From: Enchytraeus crypticus
Taxonomy: Eukaryota; Annelida; Clitellata; Enchytraeida; Enchytraeidae
DNA length: 64,000 bases
Direction: 5' to 3'
NCBI GenBank assembly: GCA_905160935.1
Contig: CAJHZI010000478.1
Span: 2,373,501 to 2,437,500 of the forward strand
The notes below the pieces were generated by a model. That model had not been told where the DNA came from and did not search any database. It saw only the letters and a program-made list of their open reading frames with translations. Made by a program: the position numbers and the translations under genes. How positions within the stretch are numbered: position 1 is the stretch's first letter; the number at the start of each line of letters is the position of its first letter. This document shows positions 23,271 to 37,371 of this stretch, piece after piece.

Positions 23271-26140
23271 ACTGATGTCAATATTGACTCTTTAAAAATT
23301 TCTAACAGGTTACTTAGTTAAGCAGGATAAAATTTTTATTAACCATTTAGTATATTTGTCTGGAGAAGTAAAATTTTTGTTTAAAAACATTGAAATATAT
23401 GCACATTGTTTCTTTTAAAAATTGGTTTTGTTGTTGCATTTGGGCAGTTTATTGATCAGTCCAAGTTTTGGATGACAAATATTCCATTTTGCAGCAACAT
23501 TTGTAGCAAAATTATTGCAGGCTAAGTAGACCACTGGCTTTTCCACATCATTCAAGCGGAAAAACAAATGATGAACGGATGTAAAGCAATTATTTCGCAA
23601 ACAGAATAAGACACTACAGGATGGAGCAGATGGCTTGGAAAATTAATATTTTTGAAAGATAAGAAGCCGTCAAAACTTTGTGGGTTTTTGAGACAAACTT
23701 TAATTTCAAAGCGCATCTAATTGGCTTTTTGTATCAATTTGGTGGTAAATAAGTTTTTTTCCGTCAGAGAATCAGTTCAACTTTCATATCCATTGCTCTC
23801 CCCGACACCGTCAGGATATCGAGAAGGAAACTGACGTTAAATCTTTTACTCTGTGCAATAAAAAACCAATTAATACAGAGCAATTATACCGGCATTTGAG
23901 TCCATTTTGTTATTGTTTTACAAATCAACTGTATTTACATATCTAGGGCCTTCACTTTGTATAATTTAAGTTATTAGTGCTCAAAATTATGACTAATTGT
24001 AATAAAAGATACCACGTAAAAATATACTTTACGGTTCTCCTAATACGTCCAAATTTCTAGACCTTGCGTAAGACATGAACTCTTGTTTTTGTCAGAATAT
24101 AAAGTTGCAAAGCTAAGTTTAACGTCTGTTTCCGTATCACAAGAGATACTGTCAGATAGAGCTAGGCTGAGATTCGAATCTACGGCGTTCTGTTTAACAA
24201 GCAAGCGCAATAGCGTGAAAATAATTTAAATTATATTTATAAATTTTCTCATTTGCTCTGTCGACAATTCACACCGTTCTTCGTTGGCAAATTGGCTCTT
24301 TAAAGTTTAATTACGATAGGTTTACCTTCGTAATTGAAAGCGCTTGGCGAATACGTCGAATGGTTTATTTTACAACCTAATAGGATCTCAATTTAAACTG
24401 TCTTAGTGAATTACAAGTAGGTAACTTTCGATACATTATTTAAACCTATGCCGTTTCACATTTGCCAAATTTTCGCATTTCAGAACACTCAACGGTCAAA
24501 TTAGAAATAATTTTTTATTTCATGAGACAATGTGTCTAAAATTTCATCATAGCAGGATTGTGAGAGTTGTTTTAAATTCTCTATGTTGCACATGACCAGT
24601 AACGACACTGAATAAAGTAAGGCAGAAAGAAAATCTTATGCGATTTAAAAGCAACGGGCGTAAATAAAATTGCCTATGCATTATAGATGCAAATTATTCA
24701 GCGGAACAAAGTAACAGCTGTCGGTTAATAGAGAAAGACATTAAAGGCAGCGAAATATCATATAAAAATTATCAAAGTGTGCAATTTTATAATAATTCTC
24801 TGTGAAATAGTTAATTAAGTATTCTCTTTGTAAATTTGTCGTCTACGCATAAGAAATTCATAAGCTATACTGGAGAAATTATGACCATATTTAATTGAAG
24901 CTTTGAAGTCAAGTGAACTGACGAATCGCGACAAGGCACTTCATGGCTAAGTTACCCTTCTCGAGAATTAATCGAAGAATAAAGCGCGAATAATCAGAAA
25001 ATATTATAATTTATGCGCGTGCATAATATATGAGTAAATACAGTAAGATTTGCTGCCCTTTAGAAACCTATTTCATTTAATTTCAAAGAACCAATAACAT
25101 TGAGGAATTATGCGAAAGATGGTGCATAAATATTCATGAAGATGCAATTAGTTTGTGTTCCTATATTCATTCATCTTGAATCAATTTAATAATAAATTTC
25201 GTCTGACTTATATCCAGATATACACTTTTTTACACCGAATGAGAACGAAAAAGTAACCTAATTTATGCAAACTTTGATGCATATCAGAAGTAAATTATGC
25301 AGAAAGTGTGCTACCGGTTATCCCATAGGCTTCAGTGGAGACTTCCATAGCCTGTTGAGGAAGCTTAAAACTACATCACATCATCTTAACTGAAAACATC
25401 TATGGCAGAGTTTTGCCACTTCGATAACTAGCTATCGAATGTTTTATCGAAAGGATAGTTACTTTTGGATTTTATGAACACTTGTTGACTAGCTAAAAGT
25501 TAGCGACTGGCTTGTCGTCGCATATTCCCGCGGATAAGTCAGTTTAATATATTATTTATCAGCAATTCCAATTTCAATCAAATATGACATTTTCAAATTA
25601 TGATGTTATAGTAATAAAAATATGTCAAATGCATGAATCAGTAACCAGTATACATACTCAACTGAATTAAGTTAAAAATGCGTCCAATCAGGTATTTTCA
25701 GATTTTGCAGCTTATTTTTGTTCTGCAGCGCTCGATATTGTCATCGATGACGGTAGCATCTTAATTGTATTTTATTATATTTTATTACTGCTTTTACTGC
25801 TTTAGCACGTCTTATCGAAAGTTAGGTAATAGGTCATAGGATAACAATTTCTGACAGTATAATCGAAGTTTTTCATATTGCTATCCAAGTAGGCGAATAT
25901 ATAGGGATCTTTCTTTGTTCTTACCTTTATGGAGCGCCTTACAGCTTTGGGGCAGAAAGCATGCCTCTTGAGCGCGAAGTTGTAGATTAACCTCAAATAT
26001 GTGACATCTGACCTCGATTTGAGCTGAAATTGTTAGTTGGAATATCGTTTTGAACTGGCACTGGTCCAGAGAATTCGAGTTTGAAGTTTTGGCGTCAGCT
26101 CCCGACACTTCCGGTTTAGAAAAAATATCCTATCTTTTTA
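23271..26140. other. Long AT-rich stretch with two diverged SINE pieces
   Basis: At 23805-23850 (plus) GAGAAGGAAACTGACGTTAA is the family 1 core without a clear head. At 24112-24215 (minus) a tRNA-like head with GATTCGAATCT is followed by the same core (rc of TTTAACGTCTGTTTCCGTAT). Short frames at 23415-23600 and 25802-26108 show no domain. Confidence 0.45.
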
Positions 26141-26176
26141 GATTGCACTCTAATGTCTTAACATTAGAGTGCAATC
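26141..26176. repeat. Perfect 16-bp palindrome with 4-nt loop
   Basis: GATTGCACTCTAATGT, loop CTTA, then ACATTAGAGTGCAATC. No mismatch in 16 pairs. Confidence 0.9.
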
Positions 26177-26284
26177 AAATATGCCAAGAAAACGTGCATT
26201 TATTATCAATTAGTGTTTTATAATTGAAAGTAAAACATTATTGAAATATAACGCACAATTATTTACAATTATTGTTAAAATTAC

Positions 26285-26290
26285 TATTAC

Positions 26291-26326
<36 letters not shown>

Positions 26327-26462
26327 TTTATTTTTTATTTTTTTATATTTTTACTTTTATTATTATTATTATAATTATTATTATTTATTAATGTAATATT
26401 TTATTACATTACGTGTTGTTATTATTACTACTACTACTACTACTACTACTACTATTATTACA
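26285..26462. repeat. (ATA)n / (TTA)n / (CTA)n microsatellite cluster
   Basis: AAT run, then ATT-rich, then ACT repeats at about 26427-26455. Confidence 0.93.
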
Positions 26463-28220
26463 TTACTTATTAGCCATTACTGTTAACACCCATGCAAAAA
26501 CTACGTGTAGCTACTGCATCTATATGTGCATTATTGCTACATGCATCTTCGCATTATCTATTATAATACACGAAATGTCAAATAATTAGTTCAGTGAACA
26601 TTTGGTGCTGTTCTTAAGAGCTCTTCAATGAGTGCATTACACGGAGTTTACATGTGGAATGAACAGAGTAAATGAGGTAAAGGCTGCAGGTTATAATAAA
26701 GGCAAACTTAAAACCCCAGCGCATACATGTGCTAATTGATACGTTGCATTAGCTCGCTTTAGGACATGGTCATTATAGTTGCAAATGTGATCTCCCTGCA
26801 GTTTTTACTAGTTACTTATGCATAGAGTTAGTTAAACTCCGTCTTTGTGGCATTGTCCTTAAGTTAAGTATTTGTGTTTTCTTAGAATGCTACTAATGAT
26901 ATATTTATTAGATTGATAATTACTAGTAAAAATTGCATGATTTCTGCACCATCAGAAATTAGTCTCGACTAATGCGTTATAATGTAGAAAACATTGTACA
27001 CAAGATCTATATGTTCGAATATTTGTTTTAAATGAAAAAACATTCTGCTAATATTAATTTCAAAATTTCGTGCTATTCTAAAGGGCCATTCGAAATTTGA
27101 AAAGTTGGCATCCAGATTGAAGACTAGAGAATGTGTCTGCTGCATTTTGATGCTGTAGATACCGATTATCAACCTTTTGCTTTCGATAATTGTGCTTAAT
27201 ACATATCATCTTCATTAATCGTCAGATTATCTGCTTCTAAATGCAGGCCTACACTTATTCATAGTTGCATTGTTCATACGGACCATTTTTGAAACTTCGC
27301 ATTGGAAAGTTTCAAAATTCCTGCGTAAATTCAAGCACTTACTTCTTTCCGAAAATAACTTAACTCATTTGAAACTTAACAATATGCTATCTCTTAATTT
27401 TTAAAGTAATTGAAACAGAAAGTGCTATAATGTGACAAATTTAAATTAAACTTTGAAGGAAAACTTGCTCAGCCTCTAAAGCGATCATAGGCTATTCACA
27501 AAGGCGTCTGGCATTAAATTATTCAAAAAATATTGCGATACCACTATTCCTCTCTCTTTTTCCTCGTAATTTATCAACAATTTAATAAATTGCCTGAAAT
27601 TACTGCGGATAGCAATGTCAGTTAAAATGTACTAAATATATTTTAAAACTCTAGCAGTAGGATTTCCTCGTTAGTTGTATAACAGCCTTCATTTTAAGCT
27701 TTTTAGGGTCATCGTAGTTTAGAAATTCTGATAAATCTTGTGAAAAAATCTCGGTCGATCGTTAGTCTGGGGCTACTGTGATTATGCTGTCTTACATCAT
27801 AGAAAAACAACCCCAAATGACGTTTTTAAAAAAGATTCTTCTCTGTTGTAACCCATAAAATGTTACGAGAGTCCCTTAACATGCGTACAGGATCAGAAAT
27901 GCATATGAGGCATCATAATAAAAAGACACTAATAGCATCTGTATAATGTTGATATGCGCAAGAAATTAAAACAGCTAATGAGTATAATGCCGAAAAAGGA
28001 ATAACTAATGGAGTCAAGATTTGTATTTATAAGTTTAATCAAAGCAGTGAGTTCTGAGCTAGATTATTAATTACATGAAAAAGTTAAATAACTGGAGCAA
28101 TATTACAATTGTCTGTGAAATATTATCATACCTCTTGATCAGAATATAATGAGGTACTTAGGATAACGTACAAACAATAAGGTATCTATAATAACGTACT
28201 AATAATAAAGTACTTATAGA
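26463..28220. other. No gene recognised
   Basis: AT-rich; the frame at 26969-27172 (minus) has no domain. Near 28150-28210 a short phrase (AATAANGTACTTATA-like) is locally duplicated. Confidence 0.45.
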
Positions 28221-28402
28221 AGGTAGAATGGAAGGAAAAGAGGCAGAGGCAGGCCGTGATTAGGTATGTTAGATGACTTAAAGACCCACTCATATGTGGA
28301 CATGAAGAGGAAAGCGGAAGACAGAGACGAGTGGAGGCGTTATATATGATTGACCTGCCAGTAGATAGTGCACAAAGAGAGAGAGAGAGAGAGAAAAAAA
28401 AA
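28221..28402 (+). mobile_element. LINE family A, 3' end with (GA)n tail
   Basis: Best-preserved family A copy. The frame reads RGRGRP, a stop in place of a codon, then LGMLDDLKTHSYVDMKRKAE and DRDEWRRYI, then a stop. The RGRP lead and the DR-x2-W ending are typical of the last residues of non-LTR reverse transcriptases. Then come GACCTGCCAGTAG and GTGCACAAAG, and the element ends in (GA)n. Confidence 0.82.
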
Positions 28403-30333
28403 TAAGGTACTGATTAGAAGTACCTTATTATAAGTACATTATAAATACCTTCTGTTAAGTCTGTGTCTTACACTCTATGTTATGCTCAAAGACCTGCAGA
28501 GTCTGTGTTCACAACTGTTGGACAGACACGTCATCCATGATGACTTCATATCTTATATATTATATGTCGATGCTTTTTAAGCGTCATGCATTGACCGCAT
28601 AATGAATGACTAATTGAGTAAAAAGACTAATTGAGACTAATGAATGACAAAATGACTGAATAACTGAGTAACAAAATGATTGTATAATTTATCAACAAAA
28701 TTTTGATTAATTTATTAACAAAATTACTGACTAATTGATTAGCAAAATGGTTGACTAATCGATTGACTAATTGATTTCTCTAATCGATGGAGATTCTACA
28801 TGATATGATACTAGTGACAGCTTTTTAGAAAGGCCTACTGTAGAAGCATAAGTTGGAATAGATGACGGTGAATTGCTCTAATGTAAATTTAAGGAAAACT
28901 ATATTAGTATCATAATAATTTGGTCTATGACACAAATTTCTATTAACCTCACTTTCTCAAGTGGTTCTTTCTTTAATGAGCCCCCCCCCCTTCCCCGTCG
29001 ATTTCAAACAGTTAAAAAAATTGGTTACCTCATTACCAGATATATAAAACTTTGCTAGCTTCATCTATCAATCAAATATATAGTTTGACATATCCTCTAA
29101 AGTGACCTTGGATATTATCTAAACTTAAATACACGTGTATTAGTCCACGCGCTCAAAGTTCTGATTGAGAATTATCGATGAATCATATATTATATTATTA
29201 CATATATACATGTATATATATACATAATAAATTATATACATATGTATATGTACATGTATATATAGAATAGAGAATAGAGAGAGTTACGAGTAGTTTATTT
29301 AACCTAATTTATAGATTATACTGCCTTCCTTCATGAAACATGTATGTTAAAACTTCCTTTCAATAGCTTATATAAGTCAAAGAAAGAAGCGTTAAAATTG
29401 GTATTTAGCACGTGATTTCTTCAGGGACATTTCATCACCAGCTGAATTTGGTATACAATTTTCTTTAGTAATTGTCTTTCGTCGCATAAACACATTTTAT
29501 GACACATTTTAAATGCTAATCGTTTTTCCAAAATGTTAGATAAAGTAGTATACAAACTTTTCTTTAACATTAGATATGAAAGTATTTAATGAATATTTTT
29601 AAATTTTGCTGGAAATTATTTTATCAGTTCAAACAGATCCTTGTTATGAACAGACAATGACTCAATGAGCCACAAGAAAAAGTGGTTCAGAGCACAAATT
29701 TTCTTGTTTTTACTAACCCTAAAATGTCCATCTTTCGATTTCGTTTCTGCCATTTCGTAGCAGGTGAAAAATACGAGTAATTTCGTTGCATACATTATTT
29801 TCAATAAATCGTGTAAATTAAATATTTTTATATTTCAATTTAAAAATTATTTAAACTTAAATAAAAAAGTAAGGGTTTTCAGCCCCTAGATCCTGGAAGT
29901 TTCCAGATGTGATATTGCAAAATGAAATACGACTTAACGCGCTCAGCAAGATTTATCTTCAAAATGAGACAGTTAAGAAAATTACATCACAGCTCAAATG
30001 CAATAACTCTTAAAGGTCTCAGTATAGTAAATAGATAAATTATGAAAGGAAAGGAAACAGTCTGTCCAGCATTAATGTGTAGAGCTTGATAAACTACACA
30101 CTACCATTGGAATAGAATTTGCCGCTAATCTGACACATGATAAATGTTCAAGTATAAGCTGGAACAGCAAGAAACATAGCAATAATTACTACGTCTAAAT
30201 AATAAAACAATGATAATAATAGCATAAAATAACATTGATAATAGACATAAACAATATAATAGTTACCAATTAACCCAGTGATAGTAATATAATAGTGAGA
30301 GTCAGCTAGATATTACAATCTCTCTCCCTCAGT

Positions 30334-30334
<1 letters not shown>
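28403..30334. other. No gene recognised; simple repeats
   Basis: Degenerate GACTAATTGA repeats at 28603-28790, a C10 run at 28981-28990, and a (TATACA)-type run at 29190-29265. A 62-codon minus frame at 29616-29804 is unconvincing. Confidence 0.45.

Positions 30335-30368
<34 letters not shown>
30335..30368. repeat. (GA)n microsatellite
   Basis: Uninterrupted GA run without an attached family A motif. Confidence 0.9.
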
Positions 30369-30369
<1 letters not shown>

Positions 30370-31106
30370 GACAGATATTGGATAGCCTCTTTTCTTGTCT
30401 CTCATTCATACCCATAACGGCAGATCCACTGCCTCTAACCCTTTTCCTTTGCAAACTTCTTAAAATACATTTCAGAAATAAAATAAATGCATGAAAATAA
30501 AAAATATTCATAGAATCATATAGTGAGGAGATTGTAAATGCGATATCCATCTCAGCCTTCGATAAGCTCCATTAGAAGAGTGAAATTCGCCGAGATGAAC
30601 CCAGAAATGTATAGGGAGAAGACTTATTAGTCAGAAGATAATTCAGTTTTTGGTTTCTATCCAATTCTGTAGTTGACCCGTTAAATTATAATGGAGCAAG
30701 TTTTATGGAGCCTACAAGTACCTGATTGAGGAAATGATGCAAAGTTTGCAAGAAATTTTAGATTGGTATCATCAGGAAATAGTACCTAGCAGAGTTTTGG
30801 CCGTGACGTTGGTCCATATTCTGTAGTAGTGCGCGGAGGGTAGTTAGCGAATTCAAACGTTTTGTCAATGTCAACGGTAAGAAAACTTAGATAGAACTGG
30901 AGTGAGCAGGAAACGTCCGAGTAATGTATTGCTTATGATTGTACGTCGACGTGGGAGGCTGCTATTGAGGCATTGCTGGCTTTGTAGCCCACTGAAAGAA
31001 TTAGCTTTTCCTCAGGACTTCATTGATACTGCTAAAAAATGGTGAGCTAGAATTTGTGTGTGTATGATCAGGAAGCATTATCACCGGTATATAATAAAAA
31101 TAATTT
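30369..31106. other. No gene recognised
   Basis: A somewhat GC-richer part at 30770-31010 has no extended frame or family match. Confidence 0.4.
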
Positions 31107-31203
31107 TTATAAATAATAATAATAATACTAATAATGATGAAGAAGAAGAAGAAGAAGATGATGATGATGATGGTGATGATGATAATAATAATAATAATAA
31201 TAA
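31107..31203. repeat. Compound trinucleotide repeat (AAT, GAA, GAT)
   Basis: Runs of AAT, AGA and GAT triplets in sequence. It gives spurious Asp/Glu/Asn and Ser/Leu frames. Confidence 0.93.
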
Positions 31204-31651
31204 CGTTAAAATTTTAATCCAGACGAAGTTAACCTCGTCAATGGAATAGGCAGACCTATAGCAGAGCAAACCGGCAGTAAGCGAAAGACGTTTATTGGAC
31301 AAAGGATTTCAAGGACCTTGCATGATTCTACTCAGACTGCTTTAGAAGTACTTTTAAACAACAGGATGACCACGAGTTGCCTTGTTGCTTGGACTGTTTT
31401 ATTAAACCCCAGCTTTGATAAAACCCAGTATTTTAGTGGTCAAATATTAATACTCAGGCTTAATATTATTTAATATTATATAATATGATAATATTATATA
31501 ATATTATACATGTGTTAGCATTGGTATTATTATCGATTAGGTTTAAAGACTTTTTCTTCATGCTACGATAGCATACATACATGTATGAGTGGTTCCAAAA
31601 GAATATACCATTACAATTGGGATGACTCAAAACGACTGGATATAAGTTTAC

Positions 31652-31657
<6 letters not shown>

Positions 31658-31710
<53 letters not shown>

Positions 31711-31802
31711 CAGACAGAGACAGAGAGAGTGAGAGAAAGAGACAGAGATAGAGAGAGTGAGAGAAAGAGACAGAGAAGAGAGAGAGAGAGAGATAGAGAT
31801 AT
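31658..31802. repeat. (GA)n tract with GACA variants
   Basis: About 145 bases of GA with interspersed CAGA and TAGA. It gives a false Arg/Glu frame. Confidence 0.93.
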
Positions 31803-31954
31803 TTGTTAATATTTGATAAATGATCTAAGCTCAGTTAAGGTGGATAATTTAGTTAGACCAGTGGTCGAAGATGAAGTATAGAAAAGGATTTGGGAAGCAA
31901 AACTACGAGAGCGTGCGAACGGAGATTAGGAGACAAAGAAAATCACGTGATGAG

Positions 31955-32060
31955 AGCTACGTAAATAATGAGATTAACTACTAGAAAGATCTGGATTTGA
32001 ACTCAGCATATACCGATCCGCAGAAGACACCTACCCTGTGCTACCACCGGCTCAGTCTGA
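31955..32060 (-). mobile_element. tRNA-derived SINE head related to family 1
   Basis: Minus strand: TGGTAGCACAG fits the A box at 10 of 11, and AGTTCAAATCC fits the B box at 10 of 11. The part TGCGGATCGGTATATGC is close to family 1's GCGGATCAGTATGTGC, while the A-box side differs. This suggests a sister family with the same type of tRNA ancestor. Confidence 0.6.
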
Positions 32061-32397
32061 ATAAGCGAAGACCGGAGAACTGCAAATAAATTCTCTCGTC
32101 TTAGTCCATGTGATTACTGATTAGCCGTCTTGGTATTCGAAAAGGCCTTGCGATTTCCTACTAAATCTTGCAGGATTTCCGTTGGCATATCCTTTATGGA
32201 GCCGTCGGCCGAAATTTAGGAAAGGTTTGACTGATATACTTATCAACTGAATCCTTAACCTCAGCATCCAGTCCAGTGTTGACAAATTTGAGTCTTTTAT
32301 AGAGAGTAGACGATTTTAATATTGATTGATATTTAATATACATAGTCCAGTGGAATGGAAAAGTCTCAAATAGGGGATTGTCTGATCATATGATGTA

Positions 32398-32487
32398 GGA
32401 GAGAGGATTTGAGACAGTCTGTTCGTATCCCGACCCTAGTTAAACTGGGATTCAAGGGAAGATTATGATGATGATGATGATGATGAA
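32398..32487 (+). mobile_element. LINE family B, 3' end with (GAT)n tail
   Basis: CTGTTCGTATCCCGACCCTA then GTTAAACTGGGATTC, AAGGGAAGATTATGATGATG and a (GAT)n run. It matches 5639-5760 in opposite orientation. Confidence 0.75.
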
Positions 32488-32589
32488 TATACATAGTCCA
32501 GTAATGAACATCATTTTTCGATGGATGTACTACTATAATATTAGTAGGATAGTATAACAGAAAAACAAGTCGAACCAGAGAGGATTGAG

Positions 32590-32882
32590 TATGAGAAATT
32601 AAGAATGAGGAATGAAGAATGGGGAATGAAGAATTGGAAATTGACTACAGGAAATGAAGATATGGGAATAAAGCATGGGAACTGAAGTGTGGAACATTGA
32701 GAATGGAAAAAATAATAGGAAATAGAGCATGAGATTGTAGAATGGTGACTTGATCATTGAAATGAAGAATGGAGAATAGAACATAGAGTTTGGGAATGAA
32801 GAATGGCGAATGAAGAATGGGAAATTGAGCAAGGGGAATGAAGCATGGAGAATGGAAAAGGTAATGCAACAGTCCCTTCTCC
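32590..32882. repeat. Degenerate GAATGAAGAATGG repeat
   Basis: About 290 bases of purine+T units such as GAATGAAGAATGGGGAATG. The complementary frames of 101 and 74 codons (Phe/Ser/His/Pro repeats) are products of it. Confidence 0.9.
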
Positions 32883-34554
32883 GAGATAGGAGAGAATGAG
32901 TCACAAGATGTAGGGAAATATAAGAAAATTGCCCTTTAAATTAGTTATATATTGGTGGTCTATAGTATTTTATCTTTTAAGCTCTTAAATAGCTAAAAAG
33001 TTGATGTCGCTCCTGAAATCAGCCTAGCCTGAAACATGACTTTCTTCTGTGTATTATGAAGCATTTAGTTATTAGCTTTTTCACGAATTTTTAAATTGAA
33101 AAAGTATAAACTAATAAATATTCCTCTTTTACATCAATATTTTTATATTTGTTAAATTGAATGAAACTTTATAGTATATGTAGAATGGAGAGAGATAAAT
33201 AATAAAAAATTAGAGAAAATACATATTAAAGAAGATGCATCAGGACTCCTATTTTACTAAATTACAGAACGCTTTAGGAATTAGTTGAAATATTTTCTTG
33301 TGGTGGTTTCTGCATTTCATTAGTTGAAATTATAATTAGTATGAGTAAAATTGTGTACTTTGGGTCCATATTTAGGCCGTCACTAAAAGTTATCGGCTAT
33401 TAAGTATCATATGGTCTACTCATCAATATCATTCATTTCTAATTTGGCATTTACTTTCCGTCACACTTTCGAATCATTTCATTCTTGATCCGTTCACTTG
33501 TCATTTGAATATTTAATGTACACCTTTTGGGCCCTTTTTTCGTTGCTCGTCAAATGACTGAAATCTACTTTAGCTTCAATACTCTTCGATGATGTTGTTG
33601 TGTCGATTGCAATAGCCTTCTAATTGTTGTTGTTGTTGTTGCTGTTGCAAGTCAACGAATCCTGGAAATACTAAATTTTGTCTCAAACTATTCACTGGGT
33701 CTATTTTTCCCCTTTTCTTGAGCATATTAATTACTATCTTGAATCTGATTGAGCAGTTAGCTTTATATCTCGTAAAAGCAAATAAGTTTTAAACATTAGG
33801 CCTACTAGAGCAGGTAACAAATCTTTCCCTTGTATAGGCGCACTGTTGTGTTTCTCGACCCTTTTTATACAATTGTTGCTATTGTCTAAAACGCTGTATG
33901 TTTATGCTGTAGCAATCATGTCCTGTTTTTCCCATTAGTCCATCTCAACTCAATTCATGAATTATCTTTCCTCACTTCTTCCGCCTTAGAGAGAAAAATC
34001 TTTTCAGTTTTTAGCGGATTTCTGAAATTAATTCAGCTCTATTTATAAAAAGCTTAATTTAATAAGTTTTTCCGAAATTTATTCCTCCGATATTATCAGT
34101 TTTGAGGTCATCGTTCGCTTAATTGTCGGAAATGCTGTCAGAGACGAGCTGGTCTCGAATTAATCATCTGTCAGTCGGAACCAATAGATCATTAATATAC
34201 TACTTAATAGGCCTAATTCTAACATCTAGACTAATTTTAGCCGCGTGTTTTCTTATTGAAAGAATTCACAATCAGAGGCGGGTTCAACTGAACTTCCGAT
34301 TATCAAGCAAATTTACTACCAAGATCGTTCAAACAGAAGTCTGTTAGGACAATATTAGCAGGAGAGATTTAAAACGTTGTTTACATCGATGAAGAGTCTG
34401 TATAGGAATGTGGTAATTGCTTAGCTGTACCAATGAAGTGAGCAGTAACTCGTCACACTCAGCTTGCTACAGCGAGTTTCTCCTGGATTTGATTGCTCAG
34501 GCGTAAACCATGGCTACCAGTGTGATATCTGTTACCAGAATTCAAACAACTCTT
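32883..34554. other. No gene recognised
   Basis: AT-rich; a (TTG)n run at 33625-33650. The 74-codon frame at 34123-34347 has no domain. Confidence 0.45.
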
Positions 34555-34880
34555 CACATAATGTCATAAAACATCACTTTAAGTCACAATGCCATATCAT
34601 CACATGACGTCACATAGCGTCATTGAACGTCACAAAGTCACAAAAAACTCTCAAAAACACCAAGTCACAAAACAAAGTCACAAAAACAAAAAGTCACAAA
34701 ATAAAGTCACAAAAACACAAAGTCACAAAACAAGGTCACAAAAACACAAAGTTACAAAACGTTACGCAATGTAATACAACATAGCATTGCGTTGCAATGT
34801 CATAAGCTACATGACGTTACATAACATCAAATATAGTCACTCACATAAAGTCACAAAGCGGCACATAATTAGGTAATTTG
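34555..34880. repeat. Degenerate GTCACAAAA minisatellite
   Basis: Irregular repeats of GTCACAAAA(CA)AA with flanking GTCACAT and GTCATAA units. Clearest at 34625-34760. Confidence 0.88.
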
Positions 34881-35062
34881 CTAAAAAAAATACTGAGATT
34901 TCAATGCCGTATATTCTTTTTATAGTGATAATTATACATTGACTTGCATGATATTAATTTAATTAATATATATTAGGTCTACTTTATACATTATTCTATA
35001 CCAATGCTGTTTAGTTGAATACGCACAGTTGATTATAGCAACAAAAACCGCAAGTATCTTAT

Positions 35063-35113
<51 letters not shown>

Positions 35114-36376
35114 GAGATATTCTATTGTCTGTATTAAGCTGAATATTTTTAACTGCCGCCTACTTCACTTGTTCTCTCTCATTAAACATTAAGGGGTATC
35201 ATTAACATGCACAGTGACCACTGACCGCCATGGCTCTGGCGTTGTCATCATAGCGTGCGATATTTAACATTTAAATCATTGTACGTAAATCTATTTCTGC
35301 CATTTATGCCTATTCAACAAGTAAGTATCTGCTAGCATATTTGAGTAAAACTATATTATGATATGCCTAGGCAAGATGTTGGTTTAAATGGTTCATTCAG
35401 ATGTAGAACTCAGCTCTTGCTATTTCCTCTCTCTTAAATTCTTCATTAGTTTTGCATATGCGAATGCCTGTCCAATGTTACGACTGTTCCATTTATAGTG
35501 TTGAAGTTATATGCCTTGAACTTGCCATCTGATACCCGAATAGCGAGGGAGAGAGGACAAATAATTTTAGGGAGTACAAATATTGGACTAGCGCGATACT
35601 AATATTATTTAAACAGATATTAAATTAAATTTGACATTAAATTTGATTATAGCATTTTATGTTGGCTTATGGTCGAAGATCTTCGAAAGCTGTATAAAGT
35701 AAAATAAGAAGCTTCTATCGGCTGTATGACAAACCTATTAATATCAAATGCGAAATAAAACTCGTGAAGTACAGTTGAAGTACATTGAAAGTACAGTGAA
35801 AGTAAGTGAAGTAGAAATGTTGTCTTTAAACCAAAAAACCTGTTGTAGTAATTCCATGGCAATTCAACTAGAATCGTTAATACTAAGGTTGATACATCGT
35901 TTCCAACGGAAATAAAAATACTATTTATGACATTTTTAATTTTCTGGACTATTAATCCCTTAACAAGAATTATCCCCAGTTGCAATCTTGATAGACAATA
36001 AATCTATTGTTATAGTAGCCAAAGAAATAAAATTTTATCAAACCAATGAACTTGCGTATTTTTATGCTTTTCTCTGATCGTTACAGACATTCGGTTGATT
36101 GGATGCGAGAGTAAAACAAAACTTTTTCACCGAAACAAATCAGACTGCAGTGTTAGAGATAAAGTGAAATAAGCTCGCCGTTGAATTAGCGAGGATTCTA
36201 GAGTCATCTTGTTACAGACTCTTCGAATTACATAACATTATGTTTCTTGATTTATCGATCTCCCAGTTTTCCTTTGAATACGAAAAAGCGTATCCGGCAT
36301 TAACTAGGTATTCTGAATTTATATTCTCAAGCCCGTTTCTCGATTCTGGGTCCATGTGCATATTTCTTCTTATAGT
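34881..36376. other. No gene recognised
   Basis: A (TA)n run at 35068-35110. A 112-codon minus frame at 35647-35985 is long for AT-rich DNA but shows no domain, no signal peptide and no splice support. GTACAGTTGAAGTACA-type local repeats occur at 35768-35815. Confidence 0.4.
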
Positions 36377-36490
36377 TCTCTCTCTCTCTCTCTTAGTGCA
36401 GTGCCCACTGGCTGGTCCATGGTATATAACTCCTTCACGCTTCTCTATCTTCCGCTTTCCTCTTCATGTCCACATAAGAGCGAATCTTAA
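36377..36490 (-). mobile_element. LINE family A, 3' end with (TC)n tail
   Basis: Minus-strand copy starting in (TC)n, then TTAGTGCAGTGCCCACTGGC, TGGTCCATGG and the reversed coding tail. Confidence 0.78.
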
Positions 36491-36892
36491 AAATAGTTCT
36501 CTTAACCATTCACTACCAGTTCATTAATTACAGAGCACTAACCTTGCTTGCATAGTCAGCTAATTGTGCCTTTGTTTCCGCAATTAGAGGTTTAATTTAA
36601 TGTTTACGTGTATATTGAGAATACAAACTTCTTAGGCTGGCCTATTCACATATTTTCAAACCACAAATAAAGAATTTCAATTAATGAAATCTTTCTGCTT
36701 GTTTAAAGCAGAAAGATCAAAAATAAAGATCAAAACTGTACTGAATATACAGTTAGTGCGGTTTTTGGCCAAACTAAAATATAAAACGTGCATAAAAGAA
36801 TGTAACATATAACTAACAAATTAGTTGCAGATTCAAATAATTCTATTTATCTTTCAAAAATCAGTGACAGCTATAGGCCAATATACACATAC

Positions 36893-36944
<52 letters not shown>

Positions 36945-37312
36945 CTGCATTATTTGTAAGCTTAAAACTGTAAACTTAAAAACTTCTTTGTTCAGCGCGA
37001 TCGTTCAGTGAACCTCTGTGCATTATTTAGTTCATCATTCCTGAATATACAGTATATGTATTAAGACATTAAGAAAAACAGAATTGCAAATTTGACTGTC
37101 TAGCTATTTTATGCTGCCATTTAAGATTTTATTTAAACATGTCTTCTTCGGCTTATATGGAAAGATACAGATAAGATTCTATATTTGCAAATACTTTAAA
37201 TTTTTACAGTTGATGTTTTAAATATTTTGACTAAATAACAGAAATACATTTTGGAGTTTGCCATTGACGAAAGTTACTTAATCTATCACAATTGTAGTTA
37301 CTACTTCGTAGG

Positions 37313-37371
<59 letters not shown>

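Noticed and set aside
32599-32904. Phe/Ser/His repeat frames on minus
   Set aside because: Product of a degenerate GAATGAAGAATGG repeat.
35647-35985. 112-codon minus frame
   Set aside because: Long for the region, but no domain, signal or splice support, and AT-rich residue composition.
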